Positions 1 to 17,482 of a DNA stretch of 64,000 bases are shown piece after piece (the first letter of the stretch is position 1; every line of letters begins with the position of its first letter). Where the stretch lies: NCBI RefSeq assembly GCF_002078875.1, contig NC_034415.1, forward strand, positions 21,777,225-21,841,224. The letters run 5' to 3'. Under the pieces are notes generated by a model. It ran no database searches. It was given only the letters and a program-made list of their open reading frames with translations, and was not told the DNA's origin. A program made the translations under genes and the position numbers. The stretch comes from Numida meleagris (taxonomy: Eukaryota; Chordata; Aves; Galliformes; Numididae).

Positions 1-445
1 GCATAAGCCTTCAAAAACTCAGTTGTTCTTCAAAGGACATGCCATGCTTTTAACTCATGGTTTTGCACACTGTACAGTTAATGGATACTGTAATCATGCA
101 GTACGCAGACAAACATAAGAAACTTCACAATGCAGACTAGATGTCCACTTGAATGCTTGACATAGCCTCATTCCCCTGTGAGTGTTAAATCCTGGTGACC
201 AGTGACCACAGATGCTCACTTTAGTGGCTCTCAAACAGCCACAAGCAGACAGGTTTACAACCACAGCAATGTGAGGCAAAAGCAAGATGGCTTTTTTCTA
301 ATAGCCACTTCATGAGTTTCAAGTAAACAGCATCAATCCCACACTGAAGGAAAACGTTACCAGGATATCTAGATTCTATACTACAGTCATGCACAATACT
401 CAACATACTGTCTCCCTCTGCTGCCTCTTTGTCTTAAAACTGTCA

Positions 446-4505
<4,060 letters not shown>

Positions 4506-4507
4506 CT

Positions 4508-7500
4508 CTGCGTGACAGAACATAAAGGTGCTTTTAACACACAAGGGATTACTTTAGGAGAAAATGCACATACTGGTGTTTATATCCTTAAGCTATATAA
4601 AACTATCTCTGCTTCCTCACCACAGGCTGATGCCTCTCCCATAGAAACTGAGGAAACCTAAAAAAGACAAGCTGGGTGCTGATTAACAGCTCTGAGGAGG
4701 TTTGATAAACGTAAAAACAGAAGAAAATAATTATGCATCTGTTGCGACTCCTCCTCTCAGCACACTAGGGGAAAGAACAGGAATAACCTCACTGAAAACC
4801 ACCATGAGCTACCTTCAACATAACATGTGCCCTGAATCATAGGAGGGAGGATGGAAAGCTAAAGACAGCATTTTTAACCGTCACACAGCTGTTGTACTTT
4901 CAGCTATGCTACTGTTTAAGACATTTTCAAGTCAGCTTAAGAAAGTGAGCTCCCCAAACAGCAGAATGGTGAAGAATGGGAAATCTCAAATGCAGCAGTG
5001 AAAAGAAGCAACCACAGGAGTCAACAGGTCAGAGGAGCAATCTAGGTCAGCTCATGCTGACAACAGGCCAGCAAAACATTTCTAATAGAACCGTGATGTC
5101 CCTTTCTAAACCACAGACTGGTGGATAGCCTATGCTCCAAAATGAGCATGAGATCTTACTTCTTGCATGAAAAGCTGCAAATATTACAGCAGCTTACTCA
5201 GAGGTAGCAACTCACTGATGCAAGATAATATGGCAGAAAAAGAAAGAACACCCTCCGGTTTTTAAGGAAGGCCTAATCAAAAGCAGTGCCATAACACTGG
5301 CTACTTCAGACAGCTATCCCATGTCCAGAAAGGTTAAGTGATTCCACTCACATGAGCCCCTCTTTAGCACTTCAGTCATACCTGCCAACTTGGCTCCACC
5401 AGTTAAAAATCTCTGCTCAAAGTCTTCAAGGCAGTACCAAAGAACTGCTAAGGCATTATACAGTCAGTAGGATTTTTAAACAAATTCACAATTAAAGGTC
5501 TTGTATTACAGAAAAAAAAAATAGATCCCTAGAAATAGTATGATTATAACAATGATAGAAGAGCAAGTCCTAAAACCAGTAAGTTTTCAGGTAATTCTCC
5601 TTTAACAGAGAACCTTTTTGAATAGAAGTTTTTTTAAACTTTATAACTGTTTTTACACTTCCCCTGTTTCTAAAGCATCTTAAAACACGGAGGTTCTGAG
5701 GCAGAAAATATTATACAACCATCTACCAAAACATGAGAAAGAAAGAAAAAACTACTTCTCTTGTCAGTATCTGTCAGTAACAGCTATTATGAGTGTCACT
5801 TAGAACTCACATGTTGTCTCAAATAGACAAACGTTATTTAGAAAGCCCTCTAATGTCTTATTGCAACACTTGAAAACGCATCACTCAAAGCCACAATCAA
5901 CTATTCAAGAGATCAGTAAATCCTCATTTTAAAGTCTTTAGCAGAATAGGCTAAGAAATCATCACAACGGATGGCAGTTGCAAGTCCTGAAATACAATGA
6001 GAAAGATACAGGCATGCATTTAACCTGCTTCTGAAGAAACAGTTTATTTTTAATTCTAGCTGACACTTAGGTTCAACTTTTAAAATAAAGATAAGGCCAG
6101 CCTTTGACAGCAAGTCCCAGCTCTCACTGACTTCAGCTTGCATGAGAAGAAATTACTCAGAGTTGGGATTAAACAATACAGATGAAGCTGCTCAGAGTTA
6201 CAGCTGGACTTTTTGGAGGAGGTGCTTCATTCCCGAAAGGTGTCAAGTCTAGTCAACTACCTGACCTTTTACAAGTCAATAAGTCACACCCAGACAGGTA
6301 TCTTAGCTCAAATATTACATGGATTTGGAGCTTATAACAGAGACTAAAAACTATGCAAAAAGAACAGGAGATAAACCCTTCACCTTAGCACGCCTGACAT
6401 ACTTGTTCATGATGACCTCCTGTGCTCTACCAGTTGGCTATGATATTTACAGCCCGGTGTTTAATGCCTCACTGCATTATTTCAATTCCTTTTGGGCTGA
6501 CTCAATTCCTAAATTACAGACAACCGCTTCCTTAAAACCAGAAAGTTCACTAGGTATCTTTACAGAAATCAAATTACTGAAAACTGATATTTTCAACCCG
6601 TGGTCCAGACCAAATGTACTACCAGACAGGCATTAAATGTTTGCTATATTAGATTTTTTTTTTACCCTTTCATTTTGCTATTTCACATCCCTGTATAGTT
6701 CACTTCTCTGCCAGTGCAGCTTTTCCTTGATAGGTATGACAGCTTCATTCTCATTGGTAGAAGGGAACTAGACCTAAGCTTAATTAACAACTGGAATGAC
6801 AAGAAAAATCCTGTTCATTCCTAATCAAATGCCTTAGCGGTTCTTCGAGTTTTCGAAGCAGTGAGTTTCTATGACTGTACACAAACGTTTCTGATGACAC
6901 TGAAAGTCTGCATGCCTCAACCTTCCAAGCAGTGCTGAAGTGTTTTGCACACTGCATGACTATCTCTGGTGACAAGGACACTTGGGCTCTCAGGAAACTC
7001 ACCCTGCCAGACAGAAAGCACAGACTGGATGAACTGCTCTGGAGAAAAAAGGCTCGCAGACGCATCAGGTCCCAGAGGAACATTAAACTCTGTCATTTAA
7101 AGGTCATTTTACAACACGGCTCACATTGCTGAACTCCTGCTTCCACCAAACCAACTTGTCCTCCCATCCTGCAATCTATTCTGGCTGGAGCAGGGAGGCG
7201 GGTGCAGAACAGGATTTGGTGCTTAGGGCACTTCTTACATCCCTCTCAACTGCAACAGTCATACAGTTCTCCAGCAGAGCACTGGCTGACTGAGCTGCCA
7301 GAAGCTGAAGAAATAGGGAACAATTCAAACTCTGATCTGCCTTTCTTTTCCAGACAGGTTAGGATGACTGCTCACTGGATAACACAACCCAGCAAAATCC
7401 ATACTGCAAGAGGAAGAAAAAATGTGCAAGTTTTTGCCTTAACCGCAGTGGTGCTGAAGTCTTGCACCCTGTTATCACCACAATTCAGTGCTGAGGTAAT

Positions 7501-10500
7501 ATTTAACACATACACTATTCACAGCCTTGTGTGGGAAGGTAATAGTTACAGTTTTTTCCTTTTGCAGTTGTGGCCTCTATAACTATTTTCAAAAGGATGA
7601 ACAAAAGCACTTATTATATAGAAGACTCTCAAATAATGACAGGTGAAGAAGGAAAAATCAACACAGGTTTCACTACACCCATTACCTTTCATTTTGCTTC
7701 CTAACACTCCATATACAAACATGCCAAAATCCACTATTCAAAAGTAACTCCCTTATTATTCTCATCTGCTTTCCCAAAGGAAGGAAGAGTACATTTAAAA
7801 AACAAGCATACACATATCCAGGAAGCACTTGGAAAACACAATACAGATGGCCTTCTTCTATTAAGAAGCAGATACCTTGTTTATGTGTTTGAATTCAATG
7901 GGAGGAAGCAGTTTAAGCAGAGTCCAAGTACTACCACCTGCTTCAATACTGTGACTTGCTTGAGCTGAGTTGTTCAGTAACTGAAAAGGAACATATCACA
8001 TTTACATTCAAAAATCACATAAATATTGTTATATACATTAAAGTAGCATCCAGAGTACGGGGGGATTGCAAGAACCTGTTGTGCTGGGCTTCACAGGAAA
8101 GCACAGTAAGGGCACACTTCTGCATTAAAGATTTTATCACCTATAAAGACAGAATGCAAAATATAGCATTATTTACAATGTTCCAGTCATTTCAACTGAA
8201 GGTCATTCATCTGTATGGTAGTTTGCCGTCATTCATTCTTAGCTACCAAAGTTAACTTCTCATTCCACCTACAAGAAAATGTTTAACGTAGCTTAATTCA
8301 TCAATCTGAAGAACCCATGATGAAGGGGGAAGTTAAAAACATCCCAGCACCTTTGCAAGTACATACAGAGACCTTAACGTTTTAAAATGAGTACCCTGAA
8401 GTCCATTAGAAGCCTGAGTGATCTGATTTCATGAATGAACAAGTCTGAGAAAAGTTATAAATTTTGCCATACTGCAGATGTTACTGTACCACCTACACAT
8501 TTGGTAATCTCTGTGTCTCTGTGATTCCCTTCAGTCTCACTTTCAGAAGACCAGTCACCTTATCTTCTGCAAGTTGCATTCTAACACTTCATACTCTCAA
8601 TTAGGCACCTCCCTTGCAAACTAAGGATGGGGTTTCTGAGGTTCTGAATCAAACCCTCCAGCAATGGGTGGATATCACTTTGCGGGATAGCACAAACTTA
8701 CTTCAAATAGATTCCTCCTACCCCAATTTACTACTTCACCATTACTGGGGAAGCAGGGAGAACCTTAATGGAATGGAGAGCACCCCCTTCCCTCTCCTGT
8801 AGAGAGAAAATTGTATATTTTAGCACACATGCTGTAGACAAGAGGTCTTCTGCTGTGATCAGTCTATGCGCATACACACATGCATTATTTTAAAAGCACT
8901 AGTTATCATTCAGAATAACAGAAAGAGAACTTATCGTCCCCACCGGAAAGATCCAAAGGCAAACAAGACAAGCACGATGGCCCTAAAATGAGTTAACAAG
9001 GAGGGATAACAAATGAAACTGAAGTTGGCTCAGAAATGTGCTGTAACCTTTCCAGCTTCTTGTTCTACAGCAACTTGCCTCTGTGGCAGCCAAGTGGATA
9101 ACAAGATGAAACAGGACGTAATATTTCATCAGACTAGCAAATAATCATGAACGGTAAGCATTGCCTGGGACAGCATGGCATACGCACTGGTTAGGGCTCT
9201 AGAAACTATCTTCCTTCCTTCCACATAGGGCTGTACAGCCAAACAAGGTATTCAATGCTACTGACCACTGACAGACAATTCACATTTAAGAGTTTCTATC
9301 ACAGTGCAGTAGGACCTCAGCTGCAAAATCATTATAAATTCCAGATCATAGATATTTTAAATGAGAGAAGTCCCTGTAACAGTACTTTGACCCAACTACT
9401 CAAAGCTTCTCTAACCCCTTGAGCAGTTTTAAATGAAGGAGCTGTGCAGGGCAAGTAAGTCCCGAGAACCACTTATGAAACAGCTAGCTGCTTCCCCTCT
9501 GCAATGTCTGATGGCATCAAGAACTCTCAGCAGACTGCCTCTGCATCACCAGTTAGCTCCTCTAACCCCACACAACGAGCTCCCTTGCCAGTTTTCAAGT
9601 GCAAACCTAAGAGAATAACTTCTTAGAAGACAACTTTTCACTTTGAACAAACACAAGATAAGGATTTCCTGCTCATACTTAACACCCCACAAACTATCAG
9701 ATAAGGATATTTCTCACTGGGAAAAAGGCTATGCAACACACTCCCATACTACAAAACCCTTTTTTGGAGGGGTTCATTTACCACAAAGTGTTTTAGAAGC
9801 CTGAAACAAGAATGGTTTTCCTTCCTGTTCCCCCTCCTCTCTTCTTTCACCTAAAATTAACAGCCATAGAACCCCAAATGTGAAAATTCACCGATGTCAC
9901 AAAAAAAGTAACGTGCATGTTTTAATACCTCGTTACCAGGAAAGGTACTGGAAGGTAAAAGGAAACTCCTCACAGCGCTAAATATCTTTGTGTGTGTGCG
10001 TGAAAGCTTTATAGAATACTTAAGCAGCATTCATATCATGGAACAGTGTTAGGATCGACAATATTCAACTTCCAGAGGCTCTCGGGTGCTCAACGCACCC
10101 ACTTTCACTGGAAAGCTGCCAACACCACCCACAGTTACCTTTAGGACGGCAGGGGAAGGGGCTCAGCTCCACAGGCGCGTTCTGCCCCGCTTCCATCCAG
10201 CATCTGGGAGGCATAGGGAGCAGCTTTGTTTGGACGAAAGCCAACGTGTACACCTTCAAAGTTACCAGAACAGGTGCCAGGCTTTCCAAGCAAATTGTGC
10301 AGCGCTCATCTGTATGAAAGAAAAGAGGTCTTTATAAGCAGTCAGCTCATAAGAGGAGAGAAGGAAAAAGAAAAAAAAAAACAGCCCTTTAATGGGTGGT
10401 TTACTTTCAAACAAACTCAACGCTTCACAAACCAATGCCAACGCTGTCAGGGGACCGGGCTAATGTTTGGCTGTCACACATGTCCTGAAGCCAGGAGCCG

Positions 10501-10751
10501 GCTGTCATTGCTGCTGGCGTTATTCCCTCAGAATCGCTCCACAAGGTCACCCCAGTGATACCACAGATACAAGCGGTAATAAATACATTATAATGAGATG
10601 TTCAGTACTCCTAGACAACCGTGCCCGCAGCCAGCGGAGCCCGCCGGCTCCTCCCTCAGCCTTCCCCTCCCACACCTCCCCTCAGCGGTGCGGGGAAGGG
10701 AGCAGCCCCCCGCCACCACGCAGCACGCAGCTCGCAGTCCTCTGCCCTCAC
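4508..10751 (-). other. MKNK1 large first intron
   Basis: About 6.2 kb between the start-codon exon and the CpG island. No CR1 tail, conserved exon or tRNA-like sequence was recognised. Untranslated 5' exons cannot be excluded because they carry no protein signal. Confidence 0.6.
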
Positions 10752-10870
10752 CTCCATGGCGGCCGCCGGCGTCCCGCGGCGGGGGTGGCGCTGCGCCGCC
10801 GGACAGCCCGCCCGCTGGGAAGGGGGGAAGCGCATGCGCGAAGCACTACTTGCCGTGAGGCAATTCCCGT
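10752..10870 (-). other. MKNK1: MKNK1 probable first exon (mostly 5'UTR) with promoter-proximal ATG
   Basis: In the CpG island upstream of MKNK1, the minus strand reads GCCGCCATGGAG|GTGAGG: a strong Kozak ATG (10757-10755) two codons before a strong splice donor at 10751/10750. This is the expected place for the MKNK1 non-coding first exon. The 5' boundary is a guess and other 5'UTR exons could exist in the 6.2 kb intron. Confidence 0.55.
10830..10839. promoter_or_regulatory. NRF1-type palindrome GCGCATGCGC
   Basis: Perfect core of the NRF1 consensus (TGCGCATGCGCA), about 70-80 bp upstream of the first-exon donor, inside the MKNK1 CpG island. Binding is inferred from the motif only. Confidence 0.6.
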
Positions 10871-10878
10871 TTACAGGC

Positions 10879-10891
10879 GGGGGGGGGGGGG
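10879..10891. repeat. G13 run at the edge of the MKNK1 CpG island
   Basis: Thirteen uninterrupted G bases, seen directly. Confidence 0.9.
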
Positions 10892-11282
10892 AAGTTGGTA
10901 GGTGGGTGAGATGTGGTGGGCCTCTTCTTGAGGCCATTGCCCGCTTTCTGAGTGCTTGCTTCTTCTGGGCCTCGTGAGCACAGGGCTGAGGTGGCCGTTC
11001 ATTGCAAGTCTCAGGTTCGGGCAAGGTTGTTCTTACCCAGCCAGATAAGTCCAGACACGAGATATATGGTAGCCCCACATTTGTGTGAGGAGATCGGAGG
11101 TACAGCACTGCAAACGCGGCTTCCATGAAGTGTCCTCAGTAAGGGGAAGACCTATCTTGGAGCCCTGTTATAAATCCTCTAGAATGTATACAGGGTGGAT
11201 CAGGACTGCTCAGTGAAAAAAAAAACAAAACCACACAGGAATGAGCAATCAAACAACATTCAGCTTGTTAAGACAATACCTT

Positions 11283-11316
11283 CACACACACACACACACA
11301 CACATACACACACACA
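11283..11316. repeat. (CA)n microsatellite
   Basis: Seventeen dinucleotide units with one interruption (CATA). Seen directly. Confidence 0.95.
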
Positions 11317-11874
11317 AAGCACATCAGTGCGTTCAAGAAAGCCAATGAGTCTTTCTCATCTCGTGACTTCATCAAATATTTGCTCTTGTGAAGTGCTAGG
11401 GCGCAGAAGGGATGATAAAGGATAACTTTATAGAAAAGTCTTTGGGATTTTTTTGGTTTTGGTTTTCCCACTAGATTGATACTGTATAGTGTGTGTAATG
11501 TCAGTGTATAATGTGTAATGCCAGCAGCATAGCAGATACTTCGAAAGGTCATTTCCTTGCCTGCTTTCTTCATCCTGTGCTCCTACAAGCATTCTGCATA
11601 AGCCATTGATTTTTCATGGGTTTCCAGGTTAGCCTCAGGACCAAGATGGGGGCTTGCATATCTCAGCAGTTTTTCAGGCAACAAGGAAAAAGTTTCCACC
11701 TCCTTTGCTTTTCAAAGCAGTATGGCTAAAGCAGAGGGATTGGGGTTGTGTCTCCTGACACACAGTAAGCCAGATATATCTTCAAGCAGATCAGGCTAAG
11801 AGAGATGAAAGGAAAAAGTACAGTAATAATGCAGATACCAAACACAAAACACTCCTCAATAGATTATCCATATT

Positions 11875-11894
11875 CCCCCCCCCCCCCCCCCCCC
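11875..11894. repeat. Poly-C run (20 C)
   Basis: Twenty uninterrupted C bases, i.e. G20 on the minus strand. Rare in avian non-coding DNA; the length is prone to sequencing and assembly error. Confidence 0.9.
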
Positions 11895-12260
11895 TTCTGG
11901 AATAAACAACAGTCTTTCAGCAGCAAGAGAAAAAAGGCTCACTAATAACAGAAACCTTGTCTTTGAGTTGGCAGATGAGCCTCTTCTTTTAGTTTTACAA
12001 AGAGAAGCTCTGATCTGCTTCTGAGGAGTTAACTTTCTCTTCCTGAGCCTTTTTATCAGTGCTATTTCAGTAAGGCTGAGCAGGGTGGTGGAATTGTTTT
12101 CAGAGAGGTATCCCTGGCAAAGAAGAGCTTTCTTCCATATAAACTCAGATTTTGACATTTTAAAAGGTCATTCTCCATTTGGGTGACATTTCAATCCTCC
12201 ACTCACTGTAGTAGACTAAATAAAAAGATGTAAACTGGGAAACATAGAGTCTGTATACAA

Positions 12261-12276
12261 ATATATATATATATAT
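12261..12276. repeat. (AT)8 microsatellite
   Basis: Perfect AT alternation, seen directly. Confidence 0.9.
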
Positions 12277-15200
12277 AAATGAAGATGAAAATCCAGTCCA
12301 GCAAAAAATCCCGTGAGGTACTACTCCCTCCTTCATATTTGCAGATAACTGGGAGCTTGCATACAATGCTACCACATTTCAATCAGAGGACAGTAACTAC
12401 CTATCTCCCAAGCACCAAAATGCATCTCCAAATTGCTTTGCAGGGAGGGGAACTTCTTTTATTTATACAAGGACCACAGTGTTTAACTTTGCTGCCACGT
12501 ACAGGGCCAATAAGTTGTTGTTAGCAGCATTTTTCACACAAAGCTCTTCTGTTCTGCTAGTGTTGGCTATTGTTAAAATGGCTCAAGAGAAACATGAAAT
12601 TCAGCTCAGTCAGTGATTTACAGCTTTAATCCATGAGTATGCCAGAACTGTATGGTTTCAATCTGGACATGCAGATTGGTACCCACAATTCTCAAAGCCA
12701 CAAGCTCAACAAGTCTAAGGCAAGTAAAGACACAGGCTACTTGCTCTTTCTGCCTTCTCTGTCAAGGGGCCAGGAGGATACACCATAGCTTTAGAAAGCT
12801 GCCAGCTCTTCTCATAGGTTCAAAGGAAACAGCCCAGAAATGAAGAGCAGTGCCTCAGACAGCTTAAACCTGAAGGCTGCAGGACAGAATGGGGTGTACT
12901 GAACACCAGTAGTAGTACCTTTTTGGTATCCTCTCACAATGTTTTGTTGTCATCACCAAACTGACACAAAAGAACACATGGTCCTTCAGACAGAATAAGC
13001 ACGAAAGCCCAGTTTCCTAGAGATGCTTGAGTGTATTTGTGCAGTGCTCTGATATCTAACAAGAGGCGAGCCTAGGTGAAGATTTACCCACAGTGATGCC
13101 TCTCTTGACAGCTCTTCCCCACCTGGACCTCTGGAGACCCATCTTAGCTGAGGATGTTTCTCAGCTTCTCTCCTTTAACAACACTTAGAAACCTTTTATA
13201 CTTGAAGGACTCTGGAGTTTTGCCTGAGCATCTTCCATTGTATTCTCCCACTTGAACAGAATTAAAGGCTAGTTCAGGAGACTAACTCAAATCCATACAA
13301 GCTCCTTCATAGCTTCAGCATCTAGAACTGTCTGCGCTCAGAGATGATGTCAAACATTCGTAGCTTGTTTTCAAGTGGAATATGCGTTTTAATTCCTATC
13401 TGTTGCTTCTTGTCACACCCTTCTTTGCTGGGTTAAAGGGCTCCTACACGGCACAGCATTTCCTGTCTGTAAAAGTAGACATCCATTCTCAAAGCAAGAT
13501 GTGTATTCTTGCATCTTTATTGTTTTTCTTTCCCCTTTGTTACTTGCAAAGTAAACCAACTGCACAGTGCACTTAACAAGATGGCAAGACTTAAGTTTCA
13601 ACCTGGTTTGCTGTAAAGAAGTAAAGAAAGGATCTTTGTTTTCATTTTCTTGTTTTTAATGAGGTAGGCCTGGCATTTCTAGGAAATGGTTAAGCTAATA
13701 CTTCAGGACATATTCCTGCAAAAAGTGAAGAAAAAAGCACCTTCTCAAACAGTGTAATTGGTGTATTAACCACAGTAAAATTACTAGCTCCTCCACATGA
13801 TTTTTACTTCTAATACCTTTTCAAGAATGTGTCCGCTTTTTACCTGTGCAACACACAGAGAACATAAGGAGCTGCCTATGTTGGCTGTTAAGCGAGTAAG
13901 GAATAATTACCAAGGCTAATTTTGATTTAGCCATGTTACAATTGGATCACAATACTTTGGTCTATGTTTTACTACTAATATGATTTTAAGCCTTGGCTAG
14001 AATTATCCCTCTCTTTTCTGCCTACAGCCAAGCACCTAAATCTATAATTAAGCACCTGCAATCTACTCTAGTGTGGTTTTCAGAACACAGAGCATGTACT
14101 GTTCCCTCTGCCATTCAAAGAAGCTGTGCAGGCTCTGTTTCTCTGAAAATTACACTTCTCATTTGGGTGATTAAACCTTCAGACTTCAGTGTCATTCTTT
14201 TGTTGTGAACAGCCCTTCTTCACGTGGGAAAAAAGGTGGTTTTTCTTTCAGGAAACCATATGATTTACGTGCAACAAAATGGGTGGCATGGGATACCCCT
14301 ACAAATAGAGACCATATTTCCATCCATATTTTCAGGATCCCGTATGCCAAAGCTGTACACAGAAGGGGACAAGGAGAAGTTCTCAAAGTGGACATTAAAA
14401 GTGCTAGTATAGATGTTTGCAAATGCCAAGGTGAAACTTGCTTTTCCTACTGCTATACCCAGGAGGACTACTCACACCTTTACACAGTGCCAGTCCACTA
14501 CCTTTGAGGACAGAGTTCCTGAACTGACTATTTAATAGGAAGCCAAAGTAACATGGGACCTTGAAAATATATGGTCTGCTGGACACTAGCAAACCAAACT
14601 TGCTGGAAACAAACAGAAAAATGCTTGTCTCCATTGTACAAGCCATTCATTAGTGACTGTTACTGCTTCTTATGCCTCAGGAGCACACGTGATGCCCAGA
14701 CATTCATACTGCACTTTTCCTTCTGCTTACCTTACATTCCAGAGTAAATCAGATCAACTCACAGGGCCCTCATCCAGCCAAAATTGTGCATCCTTGTTGG
14801 TCAAAGCACTCCATCAATATACAGCTTACATCCAAGTAGGCCATACACTGTACAGGGGGTTTTGACACCCGAAGGGAAATATGGCTTCCAGAAGGCAGCA
14901 ATCAAGGACTGAAAGAAAGTCCTAAGAAATGAACAGTCACTAAATCTGAAGAACATTTAGCCATAGTGTCAGTAAAAGAGGCCTTTGATAACATTATATC
15001 AACCTATAGGTAGCCACCTAAACCAGGACATCCAACCTGCTAGTTTAGCATGGAGCTGAGACCCTGTTACCTCCTGACTCTTATTCTCTACAGTGCATAT
15101 AAATTGAGAGAATCCTGGCATTACTGGAAAACTGCAAGATGAATAACATCCAAGGGAGGAAGACCATGAGTGCAGTGCTGGTCCTCGCCTCCATCTCAGG

Positions 15201-16432
15201 ATGCCTACAGTGAGTTGCCCCAGTACTGCCAGCTCTTACATATGCTCACCCAATCAGCCACATAAATGGATGGCAAAACTTACTCCTCACACTGTCATTA
15301 GGGCATAGCCCAAAGCAATTGGCAACTGGCCCAGTGGATATAAAATATTAAATGACAAAAGATGGGTCTGTTACAGCATGGCTACTCCCAAGTGGTACAC
15401 CTTCATTAAAGTTTGTAATAAAATAGCATCTGGAGGGTTACCCATATTGCACAAGAGCTTCTCTTCTAACACAGGCTGAATAGGCATGTGTGTTAAAGAA
15501 TCATGGATCCTCTGTCCTCCAGACCATGCTCTCTACAGGAAGCGACTCTCTTGTGTAAGCAACCTTGCTCACTGTTGCTGTTTTACATCCACACAAACGT
15601 GCACTTAGTTCCCCACACTGCTGGCATTTCAGCTCTGACTCAGGGTCTCTTTACAGCAGCAGCTGAATGCCACGCTCTGTCTTCAAGGTTTTCTTGACAC
15701 TTGTGAGTCATCTGTCCTTCCCTAACCTTCATGAGGAAATCCAGCTGACCAGGCTGCACTAGCAAAGCTGCCAGCCTCCAGAAGGAAAAAGCTGCACACA
15801 TTCAAGAGACATTGTGAAACTCTCTGCTAGAATCAGCATTTCCCACCTCCAAGAAAGCAATCCAGGAACGGATCTCATGTCATGAACACATCTTATCCTT
15901 TTCTACTTCCCCGTGGTTTCATGATCAGAATTTTAAACCTTGAAAACAACAGCTTCTTCTTAGCTCATTTTTCTCTCTTCCCATGTTTTCTTTTACATCT
16001 TAAAAACTTGCACCAAGAGAGGAAGAATATCTCTGACCAGCTCACATCATGGATTTATGACCATCCACTTGGGACTTGCCAGCCACCTGCCCTAACACAA
16101 GCTTATATCCCAGAGACTTCCACTGAGTCAGGTTTTCAGCAGGCACTTGCAGAGTTTTCTTCATCATGCACACCTTTAGGCCAAGCTGCCTGTTGCTGAG
16201 GTCCCAACATGACACTGAGCTCCATCAGTGCGGCAGCTGTCAGGGAAATCCACTCAAGTTATCCTGGGTGCATTTTCATGATGTCTCACTATGAATGAGG
16301 GAAGAACGAAGGACACTAGGCTCATTCCTGTTTCTTTAATGAGCAACAGAACAAAAAAGTTTGGACTTTTAATATTACACAGAAAATATTGGAATGATGT
16401 ATCAAGATGGTTTTGTGTCCATTTTGTCCCAT

Positions 16433-17452
16433 TTTATTTCCATGTAAAAATATACATCTGGTACACAAGATTAAAAAAAAATAGATTTTCACAATAAAAT
16501 AAGTGCTTTGAGCACTAAAAATCCACTTGTGAACTTTAGTGTTGTCTTAAATATTTACATTTTCTATCCACGTCCCCCCTCTCCCCTAGAATGGGCAAAC
16601 CCCTGATTGTATGTATCAGCTGTATCTGGTATGTAAAACTTTCCCAGAAAAAGGCCAAGAAACGCAAACACAACAACACTGTGGCTCAGACAATTTAACT
16701 CCCCCAAAATAGTAATAATTAAAAAAAAGTCTTCAACTCTTGTCAAAAGAACAATGTCTATGCTACAAAGTCGAATAATGGAAAGACAATGATTTCTACA
16801 GCAAGCACGTGCTTTTTTGAGCCAGGACAACATGTCAAGAAATGTCACTTGTTTTCTGGCAAGTTTCTTTCCCTCACTTTGTATCACAATTTCTGAGTAT
16901 GGAAAATACTCAGGTCGACTGCTGATCACTCTGAAAAGTGGCCCAGTTCACCTCCATTTGCCATGGGGCCACTTTGCCATTAGTCCAAGTAGTACTGGAT
17001 GCATCTTAGAACATCCTGAAGTCCCTTCTGCGAAGTATGAAAAATTCCTAGGGGAGGGGGGAAGAAGTCCCTTTGGTAAAGCATGAATTAGGGCAGAAGG
17101 AAAAACATTCATAAAAATGAGACATTGGCAACTAACCTCATGGAGTCAGTTGGGATCAAATGTCACCAGCTCTACAGAGCTGATCTCAGATGTTATCATA
17201 GTCTAATGCATGTGAAAGGCAACAGGCATGACTCAGTAGCCAAGGTCACACCTGCTTACAGGGCAGGTCTCGCTAACAAAACATTTGGAGTTTGATGTAG
17301 CCGAGGACAAAAAAGAAGAAAGGCTCTTCTGCAGTTTTCATAGTTCAGTTGAAATGCCCAGAGCAAGTCCTTGGGAAGACATCTCCCACCGCAGGGTTCT
17401 TGTCCCATTGAATGCTGAACGATCTTGCTGAGTATGCCTTGCTGAAATCACT
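16433..17452 (-). other. MOB3C: Candidate MOB3C 3'UTR
   Basis: The stop codon at 17455-17453 is followed on the minus strand by about 1 kb to an AATAAA signal (TTTATT at 16433-16438 on the plus strand). This is the first canonical signal I see downstream of the stop; the true end is unproven. Confidence 0.35.
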
Positions 17453-17482
17453 TCAATGGCAAATCCGTTCTGTCATTTCTTT
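17453..17482 (-). CDS. MOB3C: MOB3C coding exon 3 (C-terminal tail)
   Basis: Only 30 coding nt: acceptor CAATGCAG then KEMTERICH and TGA. Phase 0 matches the LEPL|GT donor of exon 2. Too short to appear as an open frame, and recovered from the conserved MOB3 tail. Confidence 0.93.
   Translation of the reverse strand, partial: KEMTERICH

Larger units (their letters stand above)
10600..10870. promoter_or_regulatory. CpG-island promoter of MKNK1
   Basis: Dense CG dinucleotides and GC-rich sequence in otherwise AT-moderate DNA, ending at the MKNK1 first-exon candidate. A G13 run follows at 10879-10891. No TATA box is visible, as usual for CpG-island promoters. Confidence 0.7.
10892..16432. other. 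Intergenic DNA between MKNK1 promoter and MOB3C 3' end
   Basis: No coding exon recognised. Contains a CA microsatellite (11283-11316), a C20 run (11875-11894) and an AT repeat (12261-12276). Short open frames here look random: no domain and no consistent splice context. Confidence 0.65.
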
